DNA of 64,000 nt from positions 11,177,764 to 11,241,763 of the forward strand of contig OY755047.1 in NCBI GenBank assembly GCA_963576565.1, in the 5' to 3' direction. Shown here piece by piece: positions 1-10,458 of this stretch; position 1 is the first letter of the stretch; every line of letters begins with the position of its first letter. Origin of the DNA: Aspidapion aeneum (taxonomy: Eukaryota > Arthropoda > Insecta > Coleoptera > Brentidae). The notes beneath the pieces are model-generated. The model was not told where the DNA came from. It worked only from the letters and a program-made list of their open reading frames with translations, and did not search any database. The translations under genes and the position numbers were made by a program.

Positions 1-124
1 AGGTAGTGAAAAACTGAAAGTGGTTGTCAAAAGTGTGAGTTTGTAGATCGGTTCTCCTATAAATTAATATTTTTGCACTTACCGTTTATTTATTTTTTTT
101 ATTTTTTTTTTATCGATTATGTTG

Positions 125-572
125 TATATCTCTATGCAATGAGTATGTATACTTGGGTGTCACATTTGATAAGAGAGGAACAGATTGTAAAAAACTGGGA
201 AAAAGAATAGTAAAAGCAAAAAAGGTTATTGGATGTCTTAACAGTATTTTATGGAGCAGAGAGATAAAAAATAATGTGAAATGTGAAAAGCTCGCTGTTG
301 TATGGAATAGAGACTAGTCGCATAACAGAAAAATACAAAACAAAAATGGAAAGTGTCGAAATGGATGCAATAAGAAGATGATCAATGGGAATATCTAGAA
401 CAGATCATATAAGACATGAGTTTATAATAGAAAAAATGGGAATCGGGAGAAGCATAACGGAAGTCGTCACTAAAAGGCAACTGATATGGCACGGCCCTGT
501 ATAACGGAGGAACGACGAAAGATTACCAAAGCAGGTCCTAAGAATGGCAACCAATAAGGGCTCTGTTTCGAT
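125..572 (+). pseudogene. RTE-like LINE, 3' fragment of RT ORF (family B)
   Basis: Broken reading frames encode the C-terminal part of a non-LTR retrotransposon polyprotein: a YLGV-type strand, then DHIR...E, then KRQLIW..., then R..DERLPKQV. The same segment recurs at 17518-18078, 22437-22960, 33600-33808 and 62405-62998. A stop (AAGATGA near 378) and frameshifts show decay. It ends abruptly near 572, where a short motif shared with Tc1-type MITE ends follows. Clade assignment is by general resemblance only. Confidence 0.7.
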
Positions 573-941
573 GTTTGTGAAACACCCTGTATAGGTAAAC
601 TCACGTATTTTCAAAACAGCACTTAAAATAAAATAAGAATAATATTTTCCGCACAATCACATACACACTAATATATTTCTTATTATATAGTAAAGGTAAA
701 CATACACGTATAAGTATCACTATAATATTCTGCAAAATCTAATGTCACCATGAAAATTTACCTCTCTTTATTAAAAAGAAACAATTGAATAATCGACACG
801 AATTATGTTCACGTTCGCTAACTTGACTAAACGAAGACTGACAGACGCGGGCGAATTTGTTTATAACTATCTATATAAACGCGCTTCTTTTGCTAAATGA
901 CTTTGTTTATACGGACCTATTAAACAAAGATGGTCGTTTAT
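573..941. other. No gene seen; repeat-derived AT-rich stretch
   Basis: It begins with a motif like the end of the CAGGGTGT-type MITEs (near 590) and continues as AT-rich DNA. No coding frame, RNA gene or complete element is supportable. Confidence 0.4.
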
Positions 942-988
942 TAAGACCGGCAAGTTTCCATTTTAATTTTGCTACTTCTCCTCTGACA
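942..988 (-). pseudogene. LINE family A fragment, left of hammerhead insertion
   Basis: This short piece matches the segments at about 5103-5150 and 9049-9095, which are part of a LINE family A 3' region on the minus strand. It resumes at 2151 after the hammerhead array, so the array split a pre-existing LINE fragment. Confidence 0.65.
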
Positions 989-1459
989 TACCTTATTAGG
1001 TGTCCATTAGATCTTGGACCCCCGTGAGGTTAAGCTTTCAAGCTACCCACGGAAAAATATAAGGGAAACAAAAAACTCCTTTTTGCCCGATTAGCCATGA
1101 AACTTGTTTGTTTTTTAAATTTACGGGTACGAAATTTCACGTTTGTTATTATTATTTGGCTTAAAAATTCCGTTGATTGACGCTCACTGTCTTGATGACG
1201 GGTAAAAATGCAAAATGCGTTGATCCGGCCTGAAAAGACAAAGAGCTGTCGTAGGTCACGGACTATAGTTGTTTTCTTTTATTTGCATTCGATCTTTTCA
1301 TTGATCGATATTGTATAGCAGTGTTTTTCCCTGCTTTTGGTTTTTTGTTTCTCTCGTATCTCGGTAGATGGCGCCTCTTGCTATAGTTCGCTCACTAATT
1401 ACATTTAATTAGAGACAAAACCGTCTGATTAACTTCGCAAGATTTGTCACTTGACCAGC

Positions 1460-1507
1460 AGTGTTCTGAGGAGTCCCATAAGGACGAAACGGTTAACTGT
1501 CAACACT
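1460..1507 (+). ncRNA. Type I hammerhead ribozyme, copy 1
   Basis: Core CTGAGGA (1466-1472) matches CUGANGA. Stem II is GTCC/GGAC with a CATAA loop, followed by GAAA. Stem III is ACGG/CTGT closed by TTAA, with one G-U pair. Stem I pairs AGTGTT with AACACT. The cleavage triplet is GTC, predicted cut after C1501. All conserved core bases are present, so self-cleavage of the plus-strand RNA is predicted but not shown. Confidence 0.88.
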
Positions 1508-1973
1508 TATTAGGTGTCCACTAGATCTTGGACCCCCGTGAGGTTAAGCTTTCAAGCTACCCACGGAAAAATATAAGGGAAACAAAAAACTCCTTTTTGC
1601 CCGATTAGCCATGAAACTTGTTTGTTTTTTAAATTTACGGGTACGAAATTTCACGTTTGTTATTATTATTTGGCTTAAAAATTCCGTTGATTGACGCTCA
1701 CTGTCTTGATGACTGGTAAAAATGCAAAATGCGTTGATCCGGCCTGAAAAGACAAAGAGCTGTCGTAGGTCACGGACTATAGTTGTTTTCTTTTATTTGC
1801 ATTCGATCTTTTCATTGATCGATATTGTATAGCAGTGTTTTTCCCTGCTTTTGGTTTTTTGTTTCTCTCGTATCTCGGTAGATGGCGCCTCTTGCTATAG
1901 TTCGCTCACTAATTACATTTAATTAGAGACAAAACCGTCTGATTAACTTCGCAAGATTTGTCACTTGACCAGC

Positions 1974-2021
1974 AGTGTTCTGAGGAGTCCCATAAGGACG
2001 AAACGGTTAACTGTCAACACT
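1974..2021 (+). ncRNA. Type I hammerhead ribozyme, copy 2
   Basis: Identical core to copy 1, 514 bp downstream: CTGAGGA at 1980-1986, the same stems I, II and III, and GTC with predicted cleavage after C2015. Double cleavage of a transcript of the array would release a 514-nt monomer. Confidence 0.88.
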
Positions 2022-2150
2022 TATTAGGTGTCCACTAGATCTTGGACCCCCGTGAGGTTAAGCTTTCAAGCTACCCACGGAAAAATATAAGGGAAACAAA
2101 AAACTCCTTTTTGCCCGATTAGACATGAAACTTGTTTGATTTTTACCTTA

Positions 2151-2297
2151 CTTTTGTTTCATTTCTTATCAATTCTTTTTGTTAAAAATATCAGCTTGAG
2201 TATGAACTACACTAAAACTAAAATCACAACAAACACAGATAAAGATATTACAATCAGATTAAACCAAAAGAAAATAGAACAAGTAGAGGAATATATA
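2151..2297 (+). pseudogene. LINE family A fragments between hammerhead array and Tigger-like element
   Basis: 2151-2178 continues the minus-oriented fragment seen at 942-988. From about 2195 a plus-strand piece of the same family encodes a stretch including NQKKIEQVEEY, whose minus-strand equivalent is near 5455-5575. The plus piece is cut by the Tigger-like insertion at 2300 and resumes after 3299. Confidence 0.6.
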
Positions 2298-2299
2298 TA

Positions 2300-3297
2300 C
2301 AGTGAAGTCCGGATATAACGAACCTCAAAAATGAACTAAATACGGTTCGTTATATCCGAGGTTCGTTATAAACAGTAATAACTAAATTTTGTTAAATTTT
2401 TTGTGTTTCTTTTTTAATAGTATCCAAGATTAAGAAAACTAAAAATATTACAAAAAATACTATAAATTTTTATATTTTTAGAAAAAGGCAGAATATATAC
2501 GAATAAAGACGTTTATTATTATTGTTATACATATAAATATGTAAAGTACATAATATGGTGGTATGTAATACATACATAAAAGAAGCCTGAATCTTTTTTT
2601 TCATTATTATGAAATCCATAATTTTTGTTAGTACATTTCTACTTGAAAAATATTCCCTGTTTATATAGCTTTCAAGGTTACAAAATGATGCCCATATTTT
2701 ATCAGGAACTTGACGTGAATCCAAAGAGTTTACGAAATTTTGTTTTCTATTTCACGAATGGTTGGTACATAAATCTTAGTGACTTCAACAGAATTATCTT
2801 GAACAGGATCATCATTATCTTCGTCATTATCACTTGAAACCATGTTTGAGGTTACGGAGAGATTATAATTTGCTCATCAGTCAACGTTTCTCTTGCTACA
2901 ATGTCTTTATCAATAGTCACATAATCGTTAAAATCGAAGTCACACATTTTTCTCTTAGCTTGTTCTTCTACTAAATCAAGCATATCATTATCGAATTCAT
3001 ACTCGTGATCATATTTTGGATCTTGTGCATGTCTTTGCAACCATTCGTGTCGTTGCCGTATTGTCTAGTGTGAAAACGCCCATTGTCTGCTTATATAAAG
3101 TTCGTTTTAGAAGAAAAATACATATTCTACATTATTAAAATTAGGTTCGCTATATCCGGAAGTTCGCTATAAGCGGGATCGTTATAACCAGTAAGACAAT
3201 ACACGAGTATTTATGGACGACTTTTCGTATAAAGAAAAAAGGTTCGTATTAACCAGAAGTTCGCTATAAACGGGTTCGTTATAAGCGGACTTCACTG
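2300..3297 (-). mobile_element. Tigger/pogo-like DNA transposon remnant
   Basis: Terminal inverted repeats start CAGTGAAGTCCGGATATAACG and end with its near complement, ...GCGGACTTCACTG, flanked by TA at 2298-2299 and 3298-3299, as for the Tc1/mariner/pogo superfamily. Further GTTCGNTATAA motifs repeat just inside both ends. A minus-strand ORF (2852-3040) contains LTDEQII followed by an acidic stretch in a shifted frame, like the C-terminal part of Tigger-type transposases. The element is internally deleted and inactive, and interrupts a LINE family A copy. Confidence 0.8.
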
Positions 3298-3299
3298 TA

Positions 3300-3870
3300 C
3301 CTGTGACAAATTATTAAACTAAAAAAACCCAAATCGCTGAAATCAAGATTGGCCTGGACAGCATTCGGTAAATTAAGCTACATATTAAGAAATAAAAAAT
3401 ATCCTCAGTACCTCAAAACGAAAGTGTATAACCAATGTATCTTGCCTGTACTTACCTATGGATCCCAGACTTGGACACTTACAAAATCAAACATGGATAA
3501 GGTAACAAAAGCCCAAAGATCAATGGAAAGACAAATGTTACATGTAAAGCATAGCAACAGATAAAAAAAAGAATGAATGGATAAAAAATAAAACAAAAGT
3601 AAGGGGTGTCAGAGAAGTAGAATAAAATTAAAATGAAAGTTTGTCGGTGATAATATAAGACAGAAAGACGATCAATGGAACAAATGTATTGTAAACTGGA
3701 GGCCTTGGGAAAATAAAAGAAGTAGTGGAAGACCACAAATGAGATGGGCGAACGATTTAAAGAAACACGCGGGAATCAGATGGATGAATACGGTGACAGA
3801 CAGAGAAGAGTGGAAGATATTGGGGGAGGCATATGTCCAAATATGGATTAAAGAAGGCTAAATAGATAGA
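3300..3870 (+). pseudogene. LINE family A, 3' end of RT ORF
   Basis: The frame at 3349-3564 reads WTAFGKLSYILRN, then YPQYLKTKVYNQCILPVLTYG, then QRSMERQML, the typical C-terminal region of insect endonuclease-reverse transcriptase LINEs. After a frameshift it continues through a W..C..NWRPW...RGRPQMRW-like stretch to about 3860 and ends in a TAGA-rich tail. Related 3' ends lie at 4985-5575 and 8816-9348 (minus). It is a decayed 5'-truncated copy. Confidence 0.75.
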
Positions 3871-4139
3871 TGGATAGAGACAACCCTCAGAGTAATAAAA
3901 TTACTCTAAGAGACAACCATTTTAATAACTAAAACTAATTTTATTTTAAACCGGTTTTAAGCTCGTATAAACGCAGTAACTGACTCAATGTTAACTTGAC
4001 CGGTAACCTGACTTTTAAATTTTATTACATGATCGAGTGGACTTGCTCTTTAGGCCGGTCAAGGTGAAGAATATCATCAACTAATTGCTCTATTCACAAA
4101 TAAATTAAATGCTCTTCTAATTTGGGAGATATCTAGTCT

Positions 4140-4905
4140 GCATTGCTACACAGAAAAAAAATCATATCTAGAAAACATGTTTTATTTTTCTGAAGATCTA
4201 GTTTATAAAATATAGACTTAGTATTTTACAAGAAAAAACTGTTTTTCAAATCAAGTGCTTGCGTGAAGAAAAACCATTATTAAAATTAAACAATAATTTA
4301 TTCAGTCTAAAAAAGTAATGGACTAAATTTAAAAAATACTAATTTTCTTGATCGGACAACATAAACACCAGTATTTTCTAAAGGGTCTAAAATGCTAAAG
4401 TATGTACTAAAGTCCTTAAAACTCTGATATAAAACTTAATAGTTTTTAATATTTATTTATTTGTTCATAAATATCTTACAATATAGGGCATTTTTTTCGT
4501 TATTACAACGTCATTATATTCGCACAAAACTTAAAAATACATAAAAAATATAATATTTTGGTATAAAAATTGCAGCCATATTTAAACCTTCAAACGTCAC
4601 TAGGAGATGTCCAATAAAAACGGTGTAAAGTCAGTGTCAGCTGTCCGCTATATTTTACATGTTAATTATTTAGACAAGTTAGCAATGAATAAACCGATTT
4701 TTAATTGTTTTGGTGGATGTAAATGCAATTAGATAATTATTATGACTAAAACAAAATAAATCCAAATTCTCAATAAAAAAAATCAAAATGTTTTTTTCTA
4801 GAACTAAGTCAAATTAATTTTCTTAGAATAAAATAATGCAAAATATATTTTGCATTATTTCTTCTTGCCTTGATTTGATATATTTTTTTCTGTGTACAGC
4901 TAGCT
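4140..4905. mobile_element. MITE-like repeat with CTACACAGAAAAAAA ends
   Basis: It opens near 4146 with CTACACAGAAAAAAA and closes near 4890-4900 with TTTTTTCTGTGTACAG, an inverted repeat resembling the ends of the 6164-6707 element. Internal sequence at 4445-4720 matches about 16585-16870. No coding capacity is seen. Confidence 0.55.
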
Positions 4906-4984
4906 GTGCAGACTTCCCAGAATACAGAAAAATTATCTTTGATTTGAAGTGAAGTGAATTTGAATTCTATCTAGTTATCTATTT

Positions 4985-5575
4985 AGACTTTTCTAATCCA
5001 CTCTTCTCTGTCTAATCCACTCTTCCCCTACTTCTTTTATTTTCCCAAGGTCTCCAGTTTATAATACATTTGTTCCATCGATCGTCTTTCTGTCTGATAT
5101 TATGACCGGCAAATTTCCATTTTAATTTTGCTACTATTCCTCTGACATCCCTTACTTTTGTTTTATTTCTTATCCATTAATTCCTTTTTCTGTCTGTTAG
5201 CTTTACATGTAACATTTGTCTTTCCATTAATCTTTGAGCTTTTGATACCTTATCCATGTTTGATTTTGTAAGTGTCCAGGTCTGGGATCCATAGGTAAGT
5301 ACAGGAAGGATACATTGGTTATACACTTATGTTTTGAGGTACTGAGGATATTCTTTATTTTTTAATATGTAGCTTAATATACCGAATGCTACCCAGGCGA
5401 ATCTTACTCTTCTCTTGATTTCAGCTGTTTGGTTTTCTTTTTTTAGTTTAATAATTTGTCCCAGGTATTATATTCCTCTACTTGTTCTGTTTTCTTTTGG
5501 TTTATTCTAATCGTTATCTTCATCTGTGTTTGCTATGATTTTAGTTTTACTGCAAATTCTAGTTTAAAATAATTA
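4985..5575 (-). pseudogene. LINE family A, 3' fragment
   Basis: On the minus strand this encodes the same order of motifs as 3349-3860 (EQVEEY, then LSYILKN, LPVLTYGSQTWTL, KVRDVRG, KWKFAGHNIRQKDDRW), with several stops and frameshifts. The 3' end appears truncated near 4985. Confidence 0.7.
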
Positions 5576-6163
5576 AAATAACCTATCGGCAATTCACTTA
5601 TACTGGCCTATTTCAACAATCCAAGACATTATATTCCAGAGTGTTCGATGACAAATCCAAATCTCGGCCTTATCTTGACAGTGATAACTTAAAAACAAAT
5701 GATGTTTGTTAAAAAAATATACTTAATGTTTAGCTATTATCAAAAACACATTTAGGCATGCAAAGGTTACCGAATATGTTAACAAATAAAAAATTAAAAA
5801 TAGATCTTTTTGACTATTTTTAGATTATATTAGGCAATCTGAAAATTAAGTTATAGTCCATAGTACACATGCCTGGTTTAGTCAGTCGGTCCGATGTTAA
5901 AAAAATGTCTTGCGCCTGCGCATTCTGTTGGGAATTACTCTCAAGAATTTTTACCGAGGAAAATAGAAGAAGAAATATAATAAATTCGGAAGCCAACCCT
6001 TCTCTAACTGACTAAGAGGTTCTGTAAGAAAAAAAATCACTTAAGAGTACCATTGACACCATCACCATCTGGAGTTGTTAATATCCAAGAAAAAGTCGAG
6101 ATTAAACATAATCTCGGCCAATTGGCTACTATAATTCAGACCGAACTCGTAACCATTCAACTG
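5576..6163. other. No gene seen
   Basis: AT-rich DNA without an ORF, TIR or tandem repeat that I can support. Confidence 0.4.
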
Positions 6164-6707
6164 TGTACACAGAAAAAAAATGTTTTCAGTCAATGCAAAT
6201 TGCTTTGATTCAAGAAAAAATCTGCTTTCCTATGCACGAAGACGATATTTTCTTAACAAAAAAAAACTATTCTCCTGAACTGCTGGTTTCCGTTGAAAAT
6301 AAAAGCTGCCTTTATCCAAGAAAATTGATTTGTTTTGAATGGGAGCGGCAACCTTCTTGTTTTGTGTTTTCTAGTATTATGGAATAAATCGCCATTTTCG
6401 TTTTGAGATGTCGGATATTTTGAGTTAAAAAATTAAAAGTCTTTGGGCAAAATAAAGCTTTATTTGTGTTAAGAAGATATTAGTAAGACATTTTATATCT
6501 TGCTTCAAAACCACTTTTTCTTCGCTAAAGGCAGTTTCTTTTAAACCAAAACAATTTACCAAGACAATTATTATTTTTCTCAAAACAAGCGGTTTGCTTA
6601 GATGAAAAGAAAACATTTTGTTCGGAGACTTTTTCTTTTGGGTCAAGATAATTTTTTTAAGAAAACTACTTTTCTTAACTGAAGAACTTATTTTTTTCTC
6701 TGTACAC
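6164..6707. mobile_element. MITE with TGTACACAGAAAAAA termini
   Basis: The left end GTGTACACAGAAAAAAA and right end TTTTTTTCTCTGTACAC are inverted. The interior is made of loosely repeated modules containing AAGAAAA on the left and the complement on the right, so both strands show spurious small ORFs. The family cannot be named; a target duplication is not evident. Confidence 0.6.
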
Positions 6708-6800
6708 GGTGGATTACTGACCACGAATAGACCAATAGGGCAATAAAAATCTTTGACAGTCAAGCAGTCTTAAGAGCGCTTGATTCCTATACAGTCTCAT

Positions 6801-7120
6801 TAGGGATGGGCGGAACAGCGTATTTTTAGGAACAGGTACAAATTGTTCCGGTTCCAGAAAAAAACCTGTTTCGAACTGGACTGGTCAAAATAGCGTGGCG
6901 TGCCTTACGGCGCGGGGGGTCGAATGCTGCAAAGGGTGCCCATAAAAATTTTGCGACCAAAAAAAAAAGGTCATCAGGTCTTTACTTTTCTTTTTTTTGT
7001 TCTTCGAAAGCCGATTTACCGCCCCCTCGAAAAAACTGTTCCGACAAAACGGAACAACTTGACAAACCTGTTCCGACCTGTTCCGAAAAGAACAGGTACT
7101 GCTCCGAGAGTCCATCCCTA
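6801..7120. mobile_element. Non-autonomous hAT element (MITE)
   Basis: Termini TAGGGATGG and CCATCCCTA are inverted, and the 8-bp flanks AGTCTCAT and GGTCTCAT match at 7 of 8 positions, as expected for a hAT insertion. The interior repeats a motif around TGTTCCG/CGGAACA near both ends, typical subterminal transposase-binding repeats. There is no transposase frame. Confidence 0.82.
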
Positions 7121-7289
7121 GGTCTCATCGAGAACCGTGAGGAGCTGCAGGGATTCGCTGAATGTCCTTGCTAGCCCAGGATATTCTGGGCGCGAGGGAA
7201 ATGAGGCCACAGACCCACCAGGTGAGAAGCGGCATCTGCCGAATTTTCCGGCCCCGAACCAGCCCTAGGGGTATCATGCAAAGCAACAA

Positions 7290-7545
7290 GGATACTGGGC
7301 AAATATGAGAGTAAAGGAGGACGCGACGTACGAGCGATATTGGGCTGAGGTCGAGACCTCGGCGCATTTCCTCTCATCATGTGAAGTATACAAGAAGAGG
7401 CAAGAAGAGAGGTCGGACAGGAAGACAATGTGGACAGGAAGCCTCTGAAACGGAGGACCTTCTGAATCTGAGGTGGCCCGATATTCTGGCCTTTGTACAG
7501 AAGACGAGCAGATTTCTTAGCGAAGGAAGGAAGTAATAGGGGCGA
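7290..7545 (+). pseudogene. LINE 3' fragment with Cys/His motif
   Basis: The plus frame around 7330-7400 reads C..EVETSAHFLSSCEVY, a C...E..H.L..C arrangement like that at the C terminus of R1/I-type LINE polyproteins, followed by W.DILAFV.KTSRFLS. GC content is higher than in the surroundings. 5'-truncated and frameshifted. Confidence 0.55.
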
Positions 7546-7639
7546 TGCCCGAGGGTTGACGAAAAGGGCGCTTCTTGTGCCTAGTCGCCAGGCCTAGAGC
7601 CTACCCCACACTACTACTACTATTATACAATACAACCAT

Positions 7640-7960
7640 ATTAAAATGGATGGAGAACAGCTTCCAACAATACTGGATAAAAATAGCAGAACTGGCTCAC
7701 TCTAAAGAGTTCATTAAAGGACCTTGTAGAAAGAGAGCGAAAAACATCATTGGACTTACCAGAGAAGAGATCTGTATAGTGACTGGACTTTTGCTGGTTA
7801 CTGTCGACTAAGAGTACCCATGCATAGAATGGGACTAAGAAGAGACCAAAATAATGTAAAATGTATGTATGGGGGATGACAAAACAGTGAGACATGTACT
7901 GTTAGAATGTCTTGTTATAGCACGTTTACGTCAGAACATTTTCGGTAAACCTCAGATTGA
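7640..7960 (+). pseudogene. LINE C-terminal fragment (second)
   Basis: The frame beginning near 7650 encodes W..IAELAHSKEF, then R.R..NIIGLTREEICIVTGLL, then a shifted stretch with RHVLLECLV. This order matches the end of insect LINE ORF2 proteins that carry an RNase H-like region followed by a Cys/His motif. Several frameshifts; no functional product. Confidence 0.55.
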
Positions 7961-7973
7961 TTCATAAGATCTG

Positions 7974-7978
<5 letters not shown>

Positions 7979-8009
<31 letters not shown>
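7979..8009 (+). repeat. (TC)n microsatellite
   Basis: About 15 consecutive TC dinucleotides at the end of the LINE fragment. Confidence 0.95.
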
Positions 8010-8012
<3 letters not shown>

Positions 8013-8452
8013 AAACTGATAGCTAACCCTTTTGGAGGATTAGGCATACAGTGGTAAGAAACCACTAAAGGTGAACCACAATAGACTCACTGATAGTCGT
8101 CGCAGTGGAAGGGTTTCAAGGCCCATTCACATATCAATCATCATCAATCATCACCATTGACACCCATTTGGACACCTGGTTCTTAGTAAGCTAAATAAAA
8201 TTGAATTTTTTACACCAATTCTTGTAAATGGTTTTCAAATTGGTACCAAATGGGTACCTTATAATAACGATACGATCATTTAAAGAAGTCAAGTCAAGGC
8301 AAACCGTGTTACGGCTGGTTCTAGCGAACCAAACCCAACTGTTTTAATGTTAAACTTGTAATTTATATTGAAATCTAAAAGAAATATACACTTCCCATTT
8401 TTTACACCTGATTGGACACTTCACGAAATAAATTTAAGCTTTTTTTTAGTAA
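8010..8452. other. No gene seen
   Basis: Non-coding AT-rich sequence between the LINE fragment and a small MITE; no supportable structure. Confidence 0.4.
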
Positions 8453-8584
8453 AACCCGGTTCCCACCTGCGACTTTCTCGTGCCTGCACGCGCACGCGTC
8501 ACATGACTGTCATAACATTTTATACTGAGATCCTGTGACGCGTAAGCGGGCACCCACGAGAAAGTCGTAAGTGGGAACCGGGTG
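8453..8584. mobile_element. 132-bp MITE, TAA-duplicating, copy 1
   Basis: The ends AACCCGGTTCCCAC and GTGGGAACCGGGTG are inverted and flanked by TAA (8450-8452, 8585-8587), the duplication made by PIF/Harbinger elements. The core is GC-rich, with near-palindromic TGACGCGTGC-type motifs. A second copy with the same TAA flanks is at 48766-48891. Confidence 0.8.
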
Positions 8585-8815
8585 TAACACCAACGAATAT
8601 GTTTTGGGGGGGGGGGGAAGACCCCATATTGCCGTATTTTATTTTAATTTATATTTTTACCTTCATATCCCGCACAACAATGGCTAGTGAAGGTTTAGCC
8701 CAGTCTTTGTAGAATTTTGGGATTTTTATTCTCAAAAGGTGGTGTAGTCGCGGAGTACTAAAACAAAATTGGGTTTTTGACCTTGGGGGGTCCAGCTCCC
8801 TCCGCTATCTTAGCT

Positions 8816-9348
8816 TTCTATCTATCTATCTATCTATTTGGCCTTCTTCGATCCATCTTTGGATATAGGCCTCCCCCAATATCTCCCACTCTTCCCTGTC
8901 TGTCGCCGTGTTCATCCATCTAGCCCCCGCATGTTTCTTCAAATTGTCCGCTCATCTCATTTGTGGTCTTCCCCTACTTCTTCTATTTTCCCAAGGTCTT
9001 CAGTTTATAATACATTTGTTCCACCGATCGTCTTTCTGTCTGATATTATGACCGGCAAATTTCCATTTTAATTTTGCTGCTTTTCCTCTGACATCCCTTA
9101 CTTTTGTTTTATTTCTTATTCATTCATTCCTTTTTCTATCTGTCAGCTTTACATGTAACATTTGTCTTTCCATTGATCTTTGGGCTTTTGTTACCTTATC
9201 CATGTTTGATTTTGTAAGTGTCCAGATCTGGGATCCATAGGTAAGGACAGGAAGGATACACTTTCGTTTTGAGATACTGAGGATATTTTTTATTTTTTAA
9301 TATTTAGCTTAATTTACCGAATGCTGCCCAGGTCAATCTTACTCGTCT
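8816..9348 (-). pseudogene. LINE family A 3' end with (TAGA)n tail
   Basis: The minus strand encodes the family A C-terminal region (WRPWENRRSRG, KKHAG, REEWEILGEAYIQRWI-like) and ends in a TAGA tandem tail at 8816-8838. It shows that this LINE family terminates in a tetranucleotide tail. It is nested inside a repeat whose arms surround it. Confidence 0.75.
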
Positions 9349-9706
9349 TATATTTAGTATGCACGAAATAGTTTTTTCAAATTACTTGATCCCTGTACAT
9401 TTTAGAATAGAAAGTTTTAGACAAAAGTTGAAGACAATAAAATTTTCTACAAAAACGCTATTGCCCTTTTTTTGATAGACGAATGGTTTTCGAGTTATGG
9501 CACTAAACTTTTTAACTTTGAAACTGCTTATTTTTGATAAAATTTTAAATAACATAAAACTAATGGTCTATAAAATGAGATATCACTGAGTACTACAACT
9601 TCTGTCTAAAACTTTTTTTCTAAAATGTACAGGCAGAAACTATGGTAGAGAAACCAAGTAATTAAAAAAAACCTTTTCGTGCACACTAAATATAAGATAG
9701 CGGAGG
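9349..9706. mobile_element. MITE with long inverted arms
   Basis: The left end TTATATTTAGTATGCACGAAA and right end TTTCGTGCACACTAAATATAA are inverted. Pairing continues inward through CTTG and TGTACATTTTAGAA-type segments, so most of the element folds into a hairpin. It abuts the LINE fragment on the left; on the right, sequence resembling the LINE's other flank (GATAGCGGAGGGAG) follows. Confidence 0.7.
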
Positions 9707-10458
9707 GAGTCGGGCTCCTACAAGGTCGAAGACTCAATTTTTTTTAGGAGTGCAAGATGGGGTATTTTTTTCGCTCTTATTACTGGCCTAGTATTATTTT
9801 CGACGGAAAAAAATATTTTTGAATATTTTTGAGATAACGCTGAAAATGTGTTATTTGGGTGTATTTTGACCTATTTTAGCAATATCGTCGTGACGTCTGT
9901 GTGTGTGTGTATACGTGTCAAAGTCACAACAGTAGCTGCGTTCGGTATTTGCAGCTCAGACTAGACGGATTTTTGGTCACGTGATTACAGATTAGTCTGA
10001 GCAAATTGGAATTAACGAACGATCCAGATCAAATCGATCAAATTTTTATAAATGGTTATAACCTTAAATATATCTAAAAATATTATGTACATATTGCAAC
10101 TCACGCCCCGCTATAATTTTGACAAAATTTTCCTGTGATATCGGAAATTTATATAATTTGTTGTCTTCAACATCAAATAATTCGATTTCAATCTTTTTAC
10201 ATAAAAAAATTCTTTTTGTAAACAAAACAAATACACAACATACGTCACAATCTCAGATTAATCTGTTTCGTCGATCAAAATGTACGGAGCAACCAGATTT
10301 ACGTCCGACTAGTCTGAGCAGAATTACCGAACGATTCAGATCTACCTCCCCTAGATCTAGATGGAATTAACGAACGATTTCGATCAAAAAGATTAATCTG
10401 ATGTAAAAACTGACCGATCAAAAACCCCCCTTGTTAAGTATAGATGACATACTTAAAA
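9707..10458. other. Repeat-derived, no gene
   Basis: Around 9790-9910 it resembles 37290-37400 (a repeat family with ATATCGTCGTGA). 9950-10400 contains GAATTAACGAACGAT motifs repeated at a distance. No coding frame. Confidence 0.45.

Larger units (their letters stand above)
996..2143 (+). mobile_element. Tandem hammerhead-ribozyme retroelement (retrozyme-like)
   Basis: The insert holds two full 514-bp units (996-1509 and 1510-2023) plus 120 bp of a third. By eye the two full units differ at only about two positions. Each full unit ends with a type I hammerhead core (1460-1507 and 1974-2021). TACCTTA flanks the insert at 989-995 and 2144-2150, and the outer flanks rejoin into a LINE fragment known from other copies in the window. 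There is no long ORF. The 5' end falls within 9 nt of the position equivalent to the ribozyme cleavage site; the 3' end is a T run. This fits insertion of a reverse-transcribed multimeric RNA, as for metazoan retrozymes or the repeats of Penelope-like elements. Which of the two is not decided by the sequence. Confidence 0.85.

Noticed and set aside
6885..7428. Overlapping ORFs on both strands
   Set aside because: They cross the hAT MITE boundary and a LINE fragment and have no protein similarity beyond the Cys/His LINE motif.
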